31,426 nucleotides of DNA. Origin: Actinomyces sp. GTDB taxonomy: Bacteria > Actinomycetota > Actinomycetes > Actinomycetales > Actinomycetaceae. The stretch's first letter is position 1. Each line of letters opens with the position of its first letter. Below are positions 22,401 through 29,549 of the stretch, piece after piece. The DNA lies in assembly GCF_030530635.1 (NCBI RefSeq), contig NZ_JAUMUL010000043.1:1-31426 (forward strand), given 5' to 3'. The translations under genes and the position numbers were made by a program. Below the pieces are notes generated by a model. It was not told the origin of the DNA, searched no databases, and saw only the letters and a program-made list of their open reading frames with translations.

Positions 22401-24829
22401 ACTACGGCACCGTGACCCAGGCGCAGACCATCGCCCGGGACGCCACCTCCACCGCCGAGGTAACCAACGCCGCCGACGAGCGCACCCTGGCCACCGGCTT
22501 CACCGTCAACAAGGCCATCTCCGGGGCCACCGACGGCGCCACCGGCGAGAGCTACACGGTGGACTACACCTGCACCGCCGGACAGGACACCTTCACCGGC
22601 ACGCTGACCCTGCCCGCCGACGGCACCGCCGTCGCCGTGGAGGGCGTGCCCGTGGGCGCCACCTGCACTCTGACAGAGACGGCGCCGGGCAGTGACTCGC
22701 TGGCCGCCCCCGAGGACGGCTCCTTCACCTGGACCGACCCCATGACCTACCAGGTCGAGGGCGCCGACGCCGACACCTCCACCCCCGGAGCGGTCACCTT
22801 CACCCTGCCCGCGCAGGCCGACGCCGCCGTGACCGCAACGGTCACCAACGACGTCGTCCCGCACGCCGGCGTGAACAAGACCTTCACTTCTGCCAGCAAG
22901 CACCTGGACGAGGGTGGCAACTGGACCGGCGAGACCTGGGACGTCACCTACGAGGTGACCGTCACCAACCCCTCGCAGGTGCAGGACGTCACCTACGAGC
23001 TGGTGGACACCCCGACCGTGCCCGAGGGCACCACGCTGAACGCCATCACCGTCACCGGCGGTGCCCTGGCAGACGCGCTCACGCAGGCGTCCGGGCCCGT
23101 GACCGTGGTCGACGGCGCAACCCTGCCGGCCGGCGCCACCCACACCTACACCGTGGTGCTGAACGTGACCGCCCCCGACACTGGCATCCCTGGCGTCGGA
23201 GACGGCGAGTGCTCGGCGCAGGCCGCCGCCGACGGCACCGCCATCCACAACAGCGCCTCGGTCACCTCCGCCGGTGTCACCGACACCGCCGAGGACTGCG
23301 GCGACGTCCCGATCAACCCGAAGTTCTCGGTGCGGAAGGACGCGGTCGACGCGGTCCGCAATGGGGACACCTACACCGCCACCTACACGGTCACCGTGGA
23401 GAACACCTCCCGTGCCGCCAGCCGCATCATCGCCGACATCACCGACACCCCGTCGCTGCCGCTGACGGCCAAGGTCACCGGCGTCGCCGTCCTGGAGAAC
23501 GGTGAGGCCGCCACGGATGCCACCATCCCGACCATCACCGACGGCGTGCTGGACGGCCCCGTCACCCTGGCCCGGGCCGGCTCCGGCCCCGTGCTGGCCG
23601 GCGGCACCGCCGGGGAGGACGGCGCCGTCACCGGCGGCGGCACGCGCGTGATCACGGTGCAGATCGCCTTCACCATCGACTCCGCGGCCGCGGACTTCCA
23701 GGACACCGACTACCAGTGCGGACACGAGCGCGCCGATGGCGCCCCCTCCGGCCTGTTCAATGCCGCCGCCATGGCGGGCGACACCGACGGCGAGGGCAAT
23801 AACACCGCCTGCCTGGACCTGACGCCCCGGCTGACCGTCTCCAAGTCCGTGGCCACCACCGGTGTGGGAACCACCTCCAGCTTCGAGGTCTCCTACAACG
23901 TCACGGTGACCAACGAGGGCGAACTGGCCCAGTTGACTGGGCTGCTGCGCGACCGGCCGGACTTCGCCCCCGGGTTGGACATCGACCAGGTCACGGTCAC
24001 CGCCCCCGGCGGGCAGCCCGTGGCCGCAACGGCCGACGGCGAGGGCTACTACACCCTCACCGCGGGCGATGTGGTCGCCCCCGGGCAGACGCTCCAGTAC
24101 ATGATCACCTTCACGGTGACCGTGGACCCGGGCAACCCCGACTACTCGGAGGAGCTGCTGGAGTGCTCCGTGGAGGCCGACGGCACCCGCACCCCCGGCC
24201 ACGGCCTGTTCAATGAGACCTACCCGCTTGATGGGCGCGACGCGACCGGACGCAGTGACAACACCGCCTGCGAGCCGGTCACCCCGGACGCCGGCAAGCG
24301 CATCATCACGCTGCGCAAGACCGGCACCCAGGTGCAGGCGGACGGCACCACCAACCTGCCCGGAGCCGAGTTCGCGATCTACGACGTCGATCCGGCCACG
24401 GAAGGCGCCACCCCGATTGAGAACGGCGTGAGCGTGGATCCGGTGGACGGCTCCCTATTCACCTCCGCGGGTCTGCCCATCAACCACGACTACTGGGTGG
24501 TTGAGACCAAGGCGCCCGCCGGGCACAGCCTGCTGCCGCGGCCCATCCAGTTCCACCTGGGCGTGGACGCCGGCGGCAACACCACCATCACGCTCGCGCA
24601 GACCAACCTGACCGGGGACGCCGTGAAGGTGATTCCCGCGGTGACCGACGCCGAAGGCGATGTCATTACCGCCATCGGCATCAACATCCACGACGTCGAG
24701 ATCGGCAGATTGCCCCTGACGGGCGGCCGCGGCATCGGCGTGTACCTGGCCTGGGCCGGGCTGCTGCTCACGGCAGCACTCGCCCTGACCATCAACAAGA
24801 CTTCCCGCCGCCGGGGCCGCAGGGCCTGA
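16475..24829 (+). CDS. Giant LPLTG pilus/surface adhesin with 13 CnaB-like repeats
   Basis: 2784 aa, exported and wall-anchored. The signal peptide covers residues 1-47 (cleavage near AAAA/EVT). A head domain (about 48-340) shares six cysteines with the preceding 1367-aa protein and ends in YGCLYGSLEQV. Two Ig/CnaB-like segments follow (about 344-490 and 498-613). Residues 616-2125 are 13 tandem DUF5979-like domains, each with Lys, Cys, Cys-x-x-x-Glu and a C-terminal Asn. Next come DUF11-like domains (about 2130-2600), a C-terminal CnaB domain from about 2609 with E-box YWVVETKAPAG, then LPLTG (2746-2750), a hydrophobic helix and RRRGRRA. The likely role is an extended stalk holding the head away from the cell, either as pilus tip or directly on the wall. 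It lies 68 bp before the major pilin gene. It is about twice the size of its paralogue, and the whole difference is in the repeats. Confidence 0.88.
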   Translation: MRRTVLRLRLLSSSRAKVLATLTVLALFASAFLGEVALPVLPTAAAAEVTVPLGGSTARQYGVTTSEYPTVTQAYRQGCVRYSPEVSGNQTTTGTVQAGAFAAVGYGSNLGAYPEDCPAHYNDARQSTVGLKPEVAGNVGVGEPFLVATMRHGNRLIYSWTGRMTIDGTMALKLGEAITSEFPWRLTETENICRSTFNQDGSYNTSGTGRYAFDQNGRTGPRATFRWDSWYGYGWSSDYHYAYNRDGRLVSFDTDDGATGGAEGGAIYGSDGRSCEDDTLEVEAAHTSTAWTDPATGIDYKLKLWGFVNNGENGVCSTDLADEGKLENTFITKENTETYGCLYGSLEQVRHVTFAKYVTTDPSLESSVTPPTFTYTNVSEPGSNALADWSPLNNLRPNGWGTAGTATDPQDYELLAPDDQAAVRENISNPVTQTSSGWRLADVECRTPDGVLQHRNGGDFTDTALNLSTNTLDLDSTQLSQDQRNTDFTCTWHNEYVGRSQITLVKQLSGMTFPAVSTANWTLTATPELSSPEDDPYPYRTVSGLSGQPAATGQWTRSGTYTLSEAATGNVQGFEQQGEWVCRDQNNREVTVTDSKVTLAPDQRVTCTVSNVFNDGSIEIRKAVNDPDNGLTNPNKVYTGTYDCGSANGQNFSGAWRTTAGHSAVITGLPVGASCAITEDAPSGDLKDDSYEWTTPSIDKPTAQVLTAPSVNRVTVTNTIVRNTGTINVNKVVQAADETATGGWTGGSDRDFQVAYTCDGDGGNGTLNVSTGTPATLTVPVGTTCSFTEAVPTVESGDFKDSSYEWTGSGDFDTSSVTVSKDASETITVTNTYRRMLVGLNLAKRVDGEGYTGGEATFAIEYNCGTDYTGTVDVANAASAAVQVPRGALCTVSEPDSSLNEDLLADAYDWGTPGYEGLDAAEGTMVNAADGGKTVTVVNSTVAAWGKVSVTKNVSPEAGPVTAGTTFPVTVTCDAPAQGETENYTGTFDLAATGSTATATTPYIAAGANCTVSETAPTGSAGLTDASYSWQAGPADQGVTVQGDRTEQVTVTNIWQREYGDFTITKQLSDLDGQGADNTYTGTWTCTRPGDEDATGTWSVTGAGAATLTVASGPATATGTGAAVLLGSTCTVTEDDPGTPNADDPSYVFPIAGDTSGPVVIDSVTRSGNVNVTNMVARNTGAMTISKWVTGAEPGVGFVNGGFTLNYTCTPLSGAPITGTVILRDGERTEMITGIPQGSTCTVTEDTESLPASIDPYEWDVDATHMTSNPSSGPAGAVEGTSISFTMPYGDYPGVAVGVTNTLVKRYGAMQVTKSVSSDNKALGFTGSGQKLFPITVTCDGNPAYSGMLADGETITVENIPLGQTCTVTEGTISGGLADGSYAWGTPTISEPVRITTEDGSSGTVTVTNAIERVRAEVNLNKVLSGELATRFGADNPYSGAFTCTHDGDADVTGTWSVDGAGNAAITYDGGQAPYVDSSCTPTEDLDASGAPDTDPSFSWGEPAYEAATVTADGTATMTVTNTVNRDMGSLTASKAVIGETNGLKDGQTFTLNATCTAPGVDGEITATATVADGQAAVTFDREIPVGWTCAISETSPAQDQLKDSSYAWDMTNVSPDEVTITKDQVVEVIATNTIRRVTSGLSLTKAYGPGLSDATIVDDSFSGDIACHYDDAQGTSQDWNLTWTADGAGAATIDGLPSGGLPLGTACTATEQAPTQDQLKDISYRWKTPTVSDPVTIGADAAANTLTVTNDAERAAQPLTITKAYSGIDGALTDGAAVRGGWSCTQADGSQVGGRWELPAAGGSTTVTEGAAGATIYAGADCTLTEDTPIDTSGLSDASYAWNNPVYAVAADGQTFTDGNTLTGIAQDSSPVLRVTNSAQRIYGALAINKLVNGLDGVTAAESNTYAGTWSCTAQDGTVNEGTWRVTGSGAATLTGEYSKVLVGSACTVTETGRPTTPVGGDSSYQWTDPELDGDYGTVTQAQTIARDATSTAEVTNAADERTLATGFTVNKAISGATDGATGESYTVDYTCTAGQDTFTGTLTLPADGTAVAVEGVPVGATCTLTETAPGSDSLAAPEDGSFTWTDPMTYQVEGADADTSTPGAVTFTLPAQADAAVTATVTNDVVPHAGVNKTFTSASKHLDEGGNWTGETWDVTYEVTVTNPSQVQDVTYELVDTPTVPEGTTLNAITVTGGALADALTQASGPVTVVDGATLPAGATHTYTVVLNVTAPDTGIPGVGDGECSAQAAADGTAIHNSASVTSAGVTDTAEDCGDVPINPKFSVRKDAVDAVRNGDTYTATYTVTVENTSRAASRIIADITDTPSLPLTAKVTGVAVLENGEAATDATIPTITDGVLDGPVTLARAGSGPVLAGGTAGEDGAVTGGGTRVITVQIAFTIDSAAADFQDTDYQCGHERADGAPSGLFNAAAMAGDTDGEGNNTACLDLTPRLTVSKSVATTGVGTTSSFEVSYNVTVTNEGELAQLTGLLRDRPDFAPGLDIDQVTVTAPGGQPVAATADGEGYYTLTAGDVVAPGQTLQYMITFTVTVDPGNPDYSEELLECSVEADGTRTPGHGLFNETYPLDGRDATGRSDNTACEPVTPDAGKRIITLRKTGTQVQADGTTNLPGAEFAIYDVDPATEGATPIENGVSVDPVDGSLFTSAGLPINHDYWVVETKAPAGHSLLPRPIQFHLGVDAGGNTTITLAQTNLTGDAVKVIPAVTDAEGDVITAIGINIHDVEIGRLPLTGGRGIGVYLAWAGLLLTAALALTINKTSRRRGRRA
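18320..22849 (+). repeat. Array of 13 tandem DUF5979-like domain repeats
   Basis: 1510 residues divide into 13 units averaging 116 aa. Units open with a strand such as GSIEIRKAV, GTINVNKVV or GDFTITKQL, have one Cys near position 30-40, a second in a G-x-x-C-x-x-(T/S)-E block, a Tyr/Phe-x-W or similar strand, and close with V/A-T-N or V-N. The units are diverged at protein level, so this is an old array, not a recent DNA-level expansion. Unit 6 (near 20010-20395) has distinct codon use. Confidence 0.88.
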
Positions 24830-24897
24830 GCAGCGGGAGAAACCAGGGGCCAACCGGGCAGCCGGGCAACCCGAAACCACATCAACGAGGAGAACCC

Positions 24898-26529
24898 ATG
24901 AAATCCCTCACCAGGCGCCGTGGCGCCGCCCTCGCTGCGGCGGTGGCCCTAGCAGTCGGCGGCGCTGTCGCGGCGCCCGTAGCCACGGCTGCGCCCGCTC
25001 CGGCGATCCTTGCCGCCGAGCCTGCGACTGACCCGGATCCTGCGCTCATCAACCCCGCCCAGGGGTCGAACCTGACCATCCACAAGCTGGCGCAGACCGA
25101 GAACAACGGCACCACGCCGGGCAACGGCTTGGAGGACTCCAGCGCCACCGGCGATCCGGTTGAGGGCGTGGAGTTCACGGTCACGAAGCTCAACTTCGAC
25201 CTGACCACCCAGGCGGGTTGGGAAGCGCTCGCAGCGCTGAACGGCAGTGCCTCGGCGGCCAGGAACTACACAACCGACCAGACCACCACCCAGACCACCG
25301 GTGAAGATGGTGTGGCAAGGTTCTCGAACCTGGCGGTGGGTGCATACCTGGTCTCCGAGACCAAGGCTCCCCAGAACGTCACCACCGCCGAGGACTTCGT
25401 GGTCACCCTGCCGATGACCGACCCGGAGAACAACTGGTGGAACTACAACGTCCACGTCTACCCCAAGAACTCGGTCGTGGACTCCACCAAGGAGGTCTCC
25501 GACACCGGCTCTCCGACGATCGGCGACACCGTCACCTACACGATCAAGGCCGACATCCCCAAGATTGACGTCGACGGCGGCGCCACCATCAAGAACTACC
25601 AGATCGTCGACCCGCTCGACCCGCGCCTGCAGTACCAGGACACCACGGTGACCATGCTCGGCACCGGGGCGCAGGAACTCGCTGGAACCGACTATGAGAT
25701 CGTCACCGCCGCCGGCAGCGATGGCAAGACCTACGTGACCGTCACCTTCACCGAGGCCGGTCGCGCCAAGATCGCCTCCGCTCGCGCCGCCGGGGACACC
25801 AGCACCCAGGTGCAGGTGGTCATTAACGCCACCATCAAGGCGATCGGCAACGGCAATGGCACCATCTCCAACACCTCGTTCCTGATCCCGAACGACTCGC
25901 AGACCAACTGGGACCCGAACAACCCCAACCCGGACGACGTCCCCGGTGAGCCCAGTGACGAGGTCAAGTCCTACTACGGCAAGGTGACCATCACCAAGAA
26001 CGGTACCGACGGCAAGCCGGCCTCCACCTACGCCGGCGCCGAGTTCCAGGTCTACCAGTGCAACCCGACCGGTGCCACGCAGGGGCAGACCATCAACCGC
26101 GCCGACGCGAACATTACCGGTGCCGCACTGACGGCCAACCAGGTAACCGCCGAGGGCACGGTTGAGAACACCGCCAAGTTCACCACCGGTGCGGACGGCA
26201 CCGTCACCATCGACGCGCTGCGTACCAACGACTTCGTCAACAACGCGGTCGTGGACAACCCCGGCTGGTACTGCCTGGTGGAGACCAAGGCCCCCACGGG
26301 TTATGAGATCCAGAGCAATCCCATCGCCTTCCAGGTGCTCAAGTCCCAGGTCGAGGCATCCCCGTTCTCCATTGGCTTCACGGTCACCGACGTCCCCTCC
26401 AACGCCGGCTTCCGTCTGCCGCTGACCGGTGCCAACGGCATCATCTTCGTCACCATCGCCGGCATCCTGCTGGTTGCGGGCGCGTTCCTGTTGGCGGTGC
26501 ACAACAAGCGCCGCAGCGCCGAGGACTGA
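24898..26529 (+). CDS. FimA/FimP-type major pilin (fimbrial shaft subunit)
   Basis: 543 aa. Signal peptide with an AAAVALAVGGAVAAPVATAA core. The N-terminal domain starts at NLTIHKLAQ. The pilin motif W181-x-x-x-V-x-V-Y188-P-K190-N provides the lysine that joins the next subunit. A middle Ig-like domain (about 195-360) follows, then a C-terminal CnaB domain with Cys388 and Cys459, placed as the disulfide pair known in Actinomyces FimA/FimP, and the E-box YCLVETKAPTG (458-468). The sorting signal is LPLTG (507-511), a membrane helix and KRRSAED. Length and domain plan match SpaH/EbpB-family backbone pilins. The ribosome site GAGGAG lies 6 nt before ATG 24898. It is the polymer backbone built by the sortase encoded next; the operon order adhesin-pilin-sortase matches Actinomyces fimbrial loci. 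Confidence 0.95.
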   Translation: MKSLTRRRGAALAAAVALAVGGAVAAPVATAAPAPAILAAEPATDPDPALINPAQGSNLTIHKLAQTENNGTTPGNGLEDSSATGDPVEGVEFTVTKLNFDLTTQAGWEALAALNGSASAARNYTTDQTTTQTTGEDGVARFSNLAVGAYLVSETKAPQNVTTAEDFVVTLPMTDPENNWWNYNVHVYPKNSVVDSTKEVSDTGSPTIGDTVTYTIKADIPKIDVDGGATIKNYQIVDPLDPRLQYQDTTVTMLGTGAQELAGTDYEIVTAAGSDGKTYVTVTFTEAGRAKIASARAAGDTSTQVQVVINATIKAIGNGNGTISNTSFLIPNDSQTNWDPNNPNPDDVPGEPSDEVKSYYGKVTITKNGTDGKPASTYAGAEFQVYQCNPTGATQGQTINRADANITGAALTANQVTAEGTVENTAKFTTGADGTVTIDALRTNDFVNNAVVDNPGWYCLVETKAPTGYEIQSNPIAFQVLKSQVEASPFSIGFTVTDVPSNAGFRLPLTGANGIIFVTIAGILLVAGAFLLAVHNKRRSAED

Positions 26530-26579
26530 TGATCGGGACGCGTCGGTCTGAATACTGACGACCGGCGTGGCACCAACCC

Positions 26580-26628
26580 GGCGGCGGCGTGTACGCAACG
26601 GATGATTCCGGAGGTACACGCCGCCGCC
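26580..26628 (+). terminator. 15-bp stem hairpin between pilin and sortase genes
   Basis: GGCGGCGGCGTGTAC (26580-26594) pairs perfectly with GTACACGCCGCCGCC (26614-26628) over a 19-nt loop. It lies 50 bp after the pilin stop. It could be a partial terminator that keeps sortase transcripts far below pilin transcripts, or a 3' stabiliser of the pilin message. Confidence 0.7.
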
Positions 26629-26657
26629 CACCAAGTCATATCGCACACGCCATGTCT

Positions 26658-26685
26658 TGGTGCCGGCGCCGGAACGTAGGCACCA
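26658..26685 (+). terminator. Second, smaller hairpin before the sortase gene
   Basis: TGGTGCC (26658-26664) pairs with GGCACCA (26679-26685) over a 14-nt GC-rich loop. It lies 57 bp before the sortase start and could contribute to attenuation. Confidence 0.35.
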
Positions 26686-26742
26686 GCAGGACCGTCGAAC
26701 CTCTACCTCAGTACCCAGACCAATCCGCGTAGAAGGAAGCCA

Positions 26743-27954
26743 ATGGGTTCCACGCCAACAATCGCCGACCTCCTGGATGTGCCGCACCGCGACGACGCCT
26801 CCTCCGCACCGTCTGCGGACCCGGCTTTCTCAAGCGGTGGCGGCGCTGAGCCCCCCGAAGAATCCGGCCACAAGACGGGCCGGAGACCCAGTAGGGGGAA
26901 CCTCCTGATGGGCGTGCTGCCCTTCATCCTGGCACTGGCCGGAGCGCTGGTGCTCGCCTACCCGGTTTTGGCGACCCAGCACAACAATGCCCGCCAACAG
27001 GAGATCGCCGACCAGTACCAGGCGAGGATGGACTCCGCCAGTCCCGACCTGCTCGGCGCCGAACTCGCCGGTGCCGACAAGTACAACCGGGAACTCGCGT
27101 CCTCCCCGATCCTCGACCCCTGGCTGGATCAGCAGCGTCCCGACACCCCCCAGTACCAGGCGTATCTGGCCGAACTGGACCTGGACCAGGTCATGGCTCA
27201 GATCGTCATCCCCAAGATCCATGTGGACCTCCCCATCTACCACGGAACCGAGGCCGACACCCTCGCCCAGGGTGTTGGGCACCTGTTCGGCACCGCCCTG
27301 CCCGTGGGTGGAACCTCCACCCACTCCGTGCTGACCGGCCATACCGGCCTGGGCTCGGCCACACTCTTCGACGACCTGACCAAGCTTCAGGAGGGCGACG
27401 CCTTCTACTTGACCGCCGCCGGCCGCACCCTGAAGTACGAGGTCAATGACATTCGCGTGGTGCTGCCCACCGAGACCGACTCGCTGAACAAGGTGCCCGG
27501 TGAGGACTTGGTCACACTTATTACCTGCACCCCCTACGGCGTCAATACCCACCGTCTGCTGGTCACCGGCACGCGCGTTCCCATGGATCCGGTGCAGGCG
27601 GCGGCGGAGCAGGCCGCGGCCACGCCCGCGCCCATGCGTGGCTGGATGCTGTGGCTCATCGGAGCCGTAGTTGCCATTCTGAGCGTACTCGCCTTTGCCG
27701 CAGGCCGGGTGGTGTGGCGCCGTGTCAAGCGCACACGCGCTGTTGACGGCGAGCCGGGACGCCGCCGCGGCGCTGGCGATAGCGCCGAGCCCGCAGAGGA
27801 TGGTGCCACCGCGCCGGCCGATCTCACTGATTCGCTGGGCCCCTACCTGGAGGCCTTACGGAATCGGCGGGGATCTTCAGGCGACATCCAGCCGGGACCC
27901 GTATCATGGGGGCCTAATGAAGACTCCCAGCACCGGCGGGAAACGCTCCCCTGA
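26743..27954 (+). CDS. srtC: Class C (pilin-polymerising) sortase
   Basis: 403 aa, anchored by two membrane helices (about 54-77 and 299-322) with the catalytic domain outside. The class C lid is present as ILDPW (D125-P-W127). Catalytic residues are His200 in LTGHTG, Cys262 in TLITCTPYG and Arg271 in HRLLVTG. It cleaves LPxTG between Thr and Gly and joins the pilin to the lysine of the next subunit's YPKN motif. An approximately 50-residue charged cytoplasmic N-terminus and an approximately 80-residue Arg/Gly-rich C-terminal tail flank the core; the tail is long for the class. The start ATG 26743 follows GAAGGA. The gene lies 213 bp after the pilin gene behind two hairpins. Only this sortase is in the window; the housekeeping sortase must be elsewhere. 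Confidence 0.94.
   Translation: MGSTPTIADLLDVPHRDDASSAPSADPAFSSGGGAEPPEESGHKTGRRPSRGNLLMGVLPFILALAGALVLAYPVLATQHNNARQQEIADQYQARMDSASPDLLGAELAGADKYNRELASSPILDPWLDQQRPDTPQYQAYLAELDLDQVMAQIVIPKIHVDLPIYHGTEADTLAQGVGHLFGTALPVGGTSTHSVLTGHTGLGSATLFDDLTKLQEGDAFYLTAAGRTLKYEVNDIRVVLPTETDSLNKVPGEDLVTLITCTPYGVNTHRLLVTGTRVPMDPVQAAAEQAAATPAPMRGWMLWLIGAVVAILSVLAFAAGRVVWRRVKRTRAVDGEPGRRRGAGDSAEPAEDGATAPADLTDSLGPYLEALRNRRGSSGDIQPGPVSWGPNEDSQHRRETLP
27902..27907 (+). promoter_or_regulatory. Candidate -10 hexamer of the PAP2 phosphatase gene
   Basis: TATCAT inside the end of the sortase gene fits TANNNT and ends 9 nt before ATG 27917. No Shine-Dalgarno precedes that ATG. A leaderless transcript would let the phosphatase gene be expressed apart from the pilus genes. 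Confidence 0.4.
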
Positions 27955-28894
27955 ATATTTCGAAGACTTCCTTGAAGAGCGTCGATCCGATGCGCAGACC
28001 CGTACCCGTTCCCGGGCCGACCTGCTCATCGGGATCTGCATAGTGGGCTTTTACGCAGTCTGGCGGGCATCGGTGGCGTACCCGACCGGCCAGGCCATGG
28101 AGCAGATGGCCTTCGTCGGCTCACGCATCGGGGCGCGTTTCGTGTCCGCCCAAGCCCTGGGCCTGCTGCAAGTGGTGTCTGTGCCCGCCGCGATCGGCCT
28201 GGTACTCGTCGTGCTCGTCGGCGCCCTGTGGCGCGGCAGTCGCCGGCGGGCGCTGTGGGCGGCGGGCACGGTTGTAGCCATCAACGTGTCCACCCAGGTG
28301 ATCAAGTATCTGGTCCTGTCGCGACCGGACTTTGGTTTTTCACAGAAGTTCGGCGGTGCCAACACCCTGCCTTCGGGGCATACCGCGGTAGCGGCCTCGG
28401 CCGCCGTCGCCCTGATTCTGGTCTCCACGCCGCGATGGCGCCCGGCGGCGGCATGGGCGGGGGCGGTGCTGGCCGCCGCCATGGGCTACGCCACCCTCGT
28501 GTGCCAGTGGCACCGTCCCGGGGATGTACTCGCCGCCCTGCTGCTGGCGACCTGCTGGGGTGGGGTGGCGATCACCTTCGGCGCCTGGGCGGATGAACCG
28601 CGCAGGGGAGACGCAGATGTGTGGACCCGCATCCGGCAGTACCAGCCTGAGAACAGTTTCTTCTCCGTAGTGGTCCTGGGCGGTCTGGCGGTGTTCGCCG
28701 GGGTCAACGCGCTAGTGTTTGAGGTGATCACCTGGCGCAACGTCGTCGACGTCGGGGGCGTCGCCGCCGTGGCAGCGGGCCAGATCACCCGCGACAGCGC
28801 CTTCCTCGCCTATGCGGCGGGGGCCTTCGGCACCGTTGGTATGGCTGGCATGGGGATGGCGTCGCTGGCCCTGCTGACGCCGCGGGAGGAGTAG
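27917..28894 (+). CDS. PAP2-superfamily membrane phosphatase
   Basis: 325 aa with about six membrane helices. The three parts of the acid-phosphatase signature are present: KYLVLSRP (130-137), PSGHT (152-156) and HRPGDV (199-204), which supply the Lys/Arg/His active site. Relatives dephosphorylate lipid phosphates such as phosphatidic acid, phosphatidylglycerol phosphate or undecaprenyl pyrophosphate at the outer membrane face; the substrate is not predictable here. The first 35 residues are hydrophilic and basic/acidic. ATG 27917 is chosen because earlier in-frame starts would lie deep in the sortase gene; even so the two genes overlap by 38 bp. A link to envelope or wall lipid recycling is plausible but unproven. 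Confidence 0.85.
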   Translation: MKTPSTGGKRSPEYFEDFLEERRSDAQTRTRSRADLLIGICIVGFYAVWRASVAYPTGQAMEQMAFVGSRIGARFVSAQALGLLQVVSVPAAIGLVLVVLVGALWRGSRRRALWAAGTVVAINVSTQVIKYLVLSRPDFGFSQKFGGANTLPSGHTAVAASAAVALILVSTPRWRPAAAWAGAVLAAAMGYATLVCQWHRPGDVLAALLLATCWGGVAITFGAWADEPRRGDADVWTRIRQYQPENSFFSVVVLGGLAVFAGVNALVFEVITWRNVVDVGGVAAVAAGQITRDSAFLAYAAGAFGTVGMAGMGMASLALLTPREE

Positions 28895-28922
28895 CTTCGA
28901 GCCGCATGGCACACTTGGAGTC

Positions 28923-29438
28923 ATGGCTCTGCCCCAGAAGTTGCTCAGCAAGGACGAGGTCGTGGTGCGGCACATGCGCACGCACCTGAAGGTTCTGCTC
29001 GGACGTATTATCGCGCTCGTTGCCCTCGTCGTTGCGGGCGTGGTGGTCTCCGTGCTGCTTCCGGACGCCGGCTGGCGCACCGGTGCGGTCGTCGCCGTGT
29101 GGGCGGCCGTCGTGGCCGCTGTCATCCCCATCTTCTTCATACCGTGGCTGCGCTGGCTCACCACCACCTACACGGTCACCTCCAAGCGGGTCATCACCCG
29201 TGCCGGTATCTTCAACAAGACCGGCCATGATCTGCCGCTGTCCCGCATCTCCGATGTGCAGCAGGAGCGCTCCATCGCCGACCGCATGTTCCGTTGCGGC
29301 AGCCTGTCCCTACAGACCAGCGCGGACGAGCCCCTCGTGCTGGTCGACGTCCCCGATGTGGAGATGGTGCAGGTGGAGATCTCCAATCTCCTGTTCCACG
29401 ACGTCGAGGGCGCCATCAACGCCGATCCGGACGACTGA
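28923..29438 (+). CDS. Bacterial PH-domain membrane protein (YdbS-like)
   Basis: 171 aa. Two membrane helices (about 26-48 and 53-76) are followed by a bPH_2 domain of the YdbS type (about 80-160), with the typical YTVTSKRVITRAGIF and LSRISDVQQERSI segments. The PH domain should be cytoplasmic; its ligand is unknown. The short distance to the upstream gene (28 bp) allows co-transcription. ATG 28923 follows a GGAG (28917-28920) so closely that the message may instead start at or near the ATG. Confidence 0.85.
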   Translation: MALPQKLLSKDEVVVRHMRTHLKVLLGRIIALVALVVAGVVVSVLLPDAGWRTGAVVAVWAAVVAAVIPIFFIPWLRWLTTTYTVTSKRVITRAGIFNKTGHDLPLSRISDVQQERSIADRMFRCGSLSLQTSADEPLVLVDVPDVEMVQVEISNLLFHDVEGAINADPDD

Positions 29439-29549
29439 CGCCGGGCGTACGGTCGGGCTTCCCGTCGCCTTGCGCCGACCTTGGGCCGGCAGCGACTGCC
29501 TCTTGGCAACCCCGATCGTCCGTTTTGGGATCACCCGTATCGGGAACGG

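Noticed and set aside
17972..24202. Open minus-strand frame of about 2076 codons opposite the giant adhesin
   Set aside because: It is a shadow of strong third-position G/C bias in the plus-strand gene. Its translation is a Gly/Val/Asp/His-rich low-complexity chain with no start signal or domain.
24949..26787. Minus-strand 612-codon frame opposite the pilin gene
   Set aside because: The pilin on the plus strand has a signal peptide, YPKN, E-box and LPLTG; the opposite frame is low-complexity Gly/Val/Arg sequence of the same shadow type.
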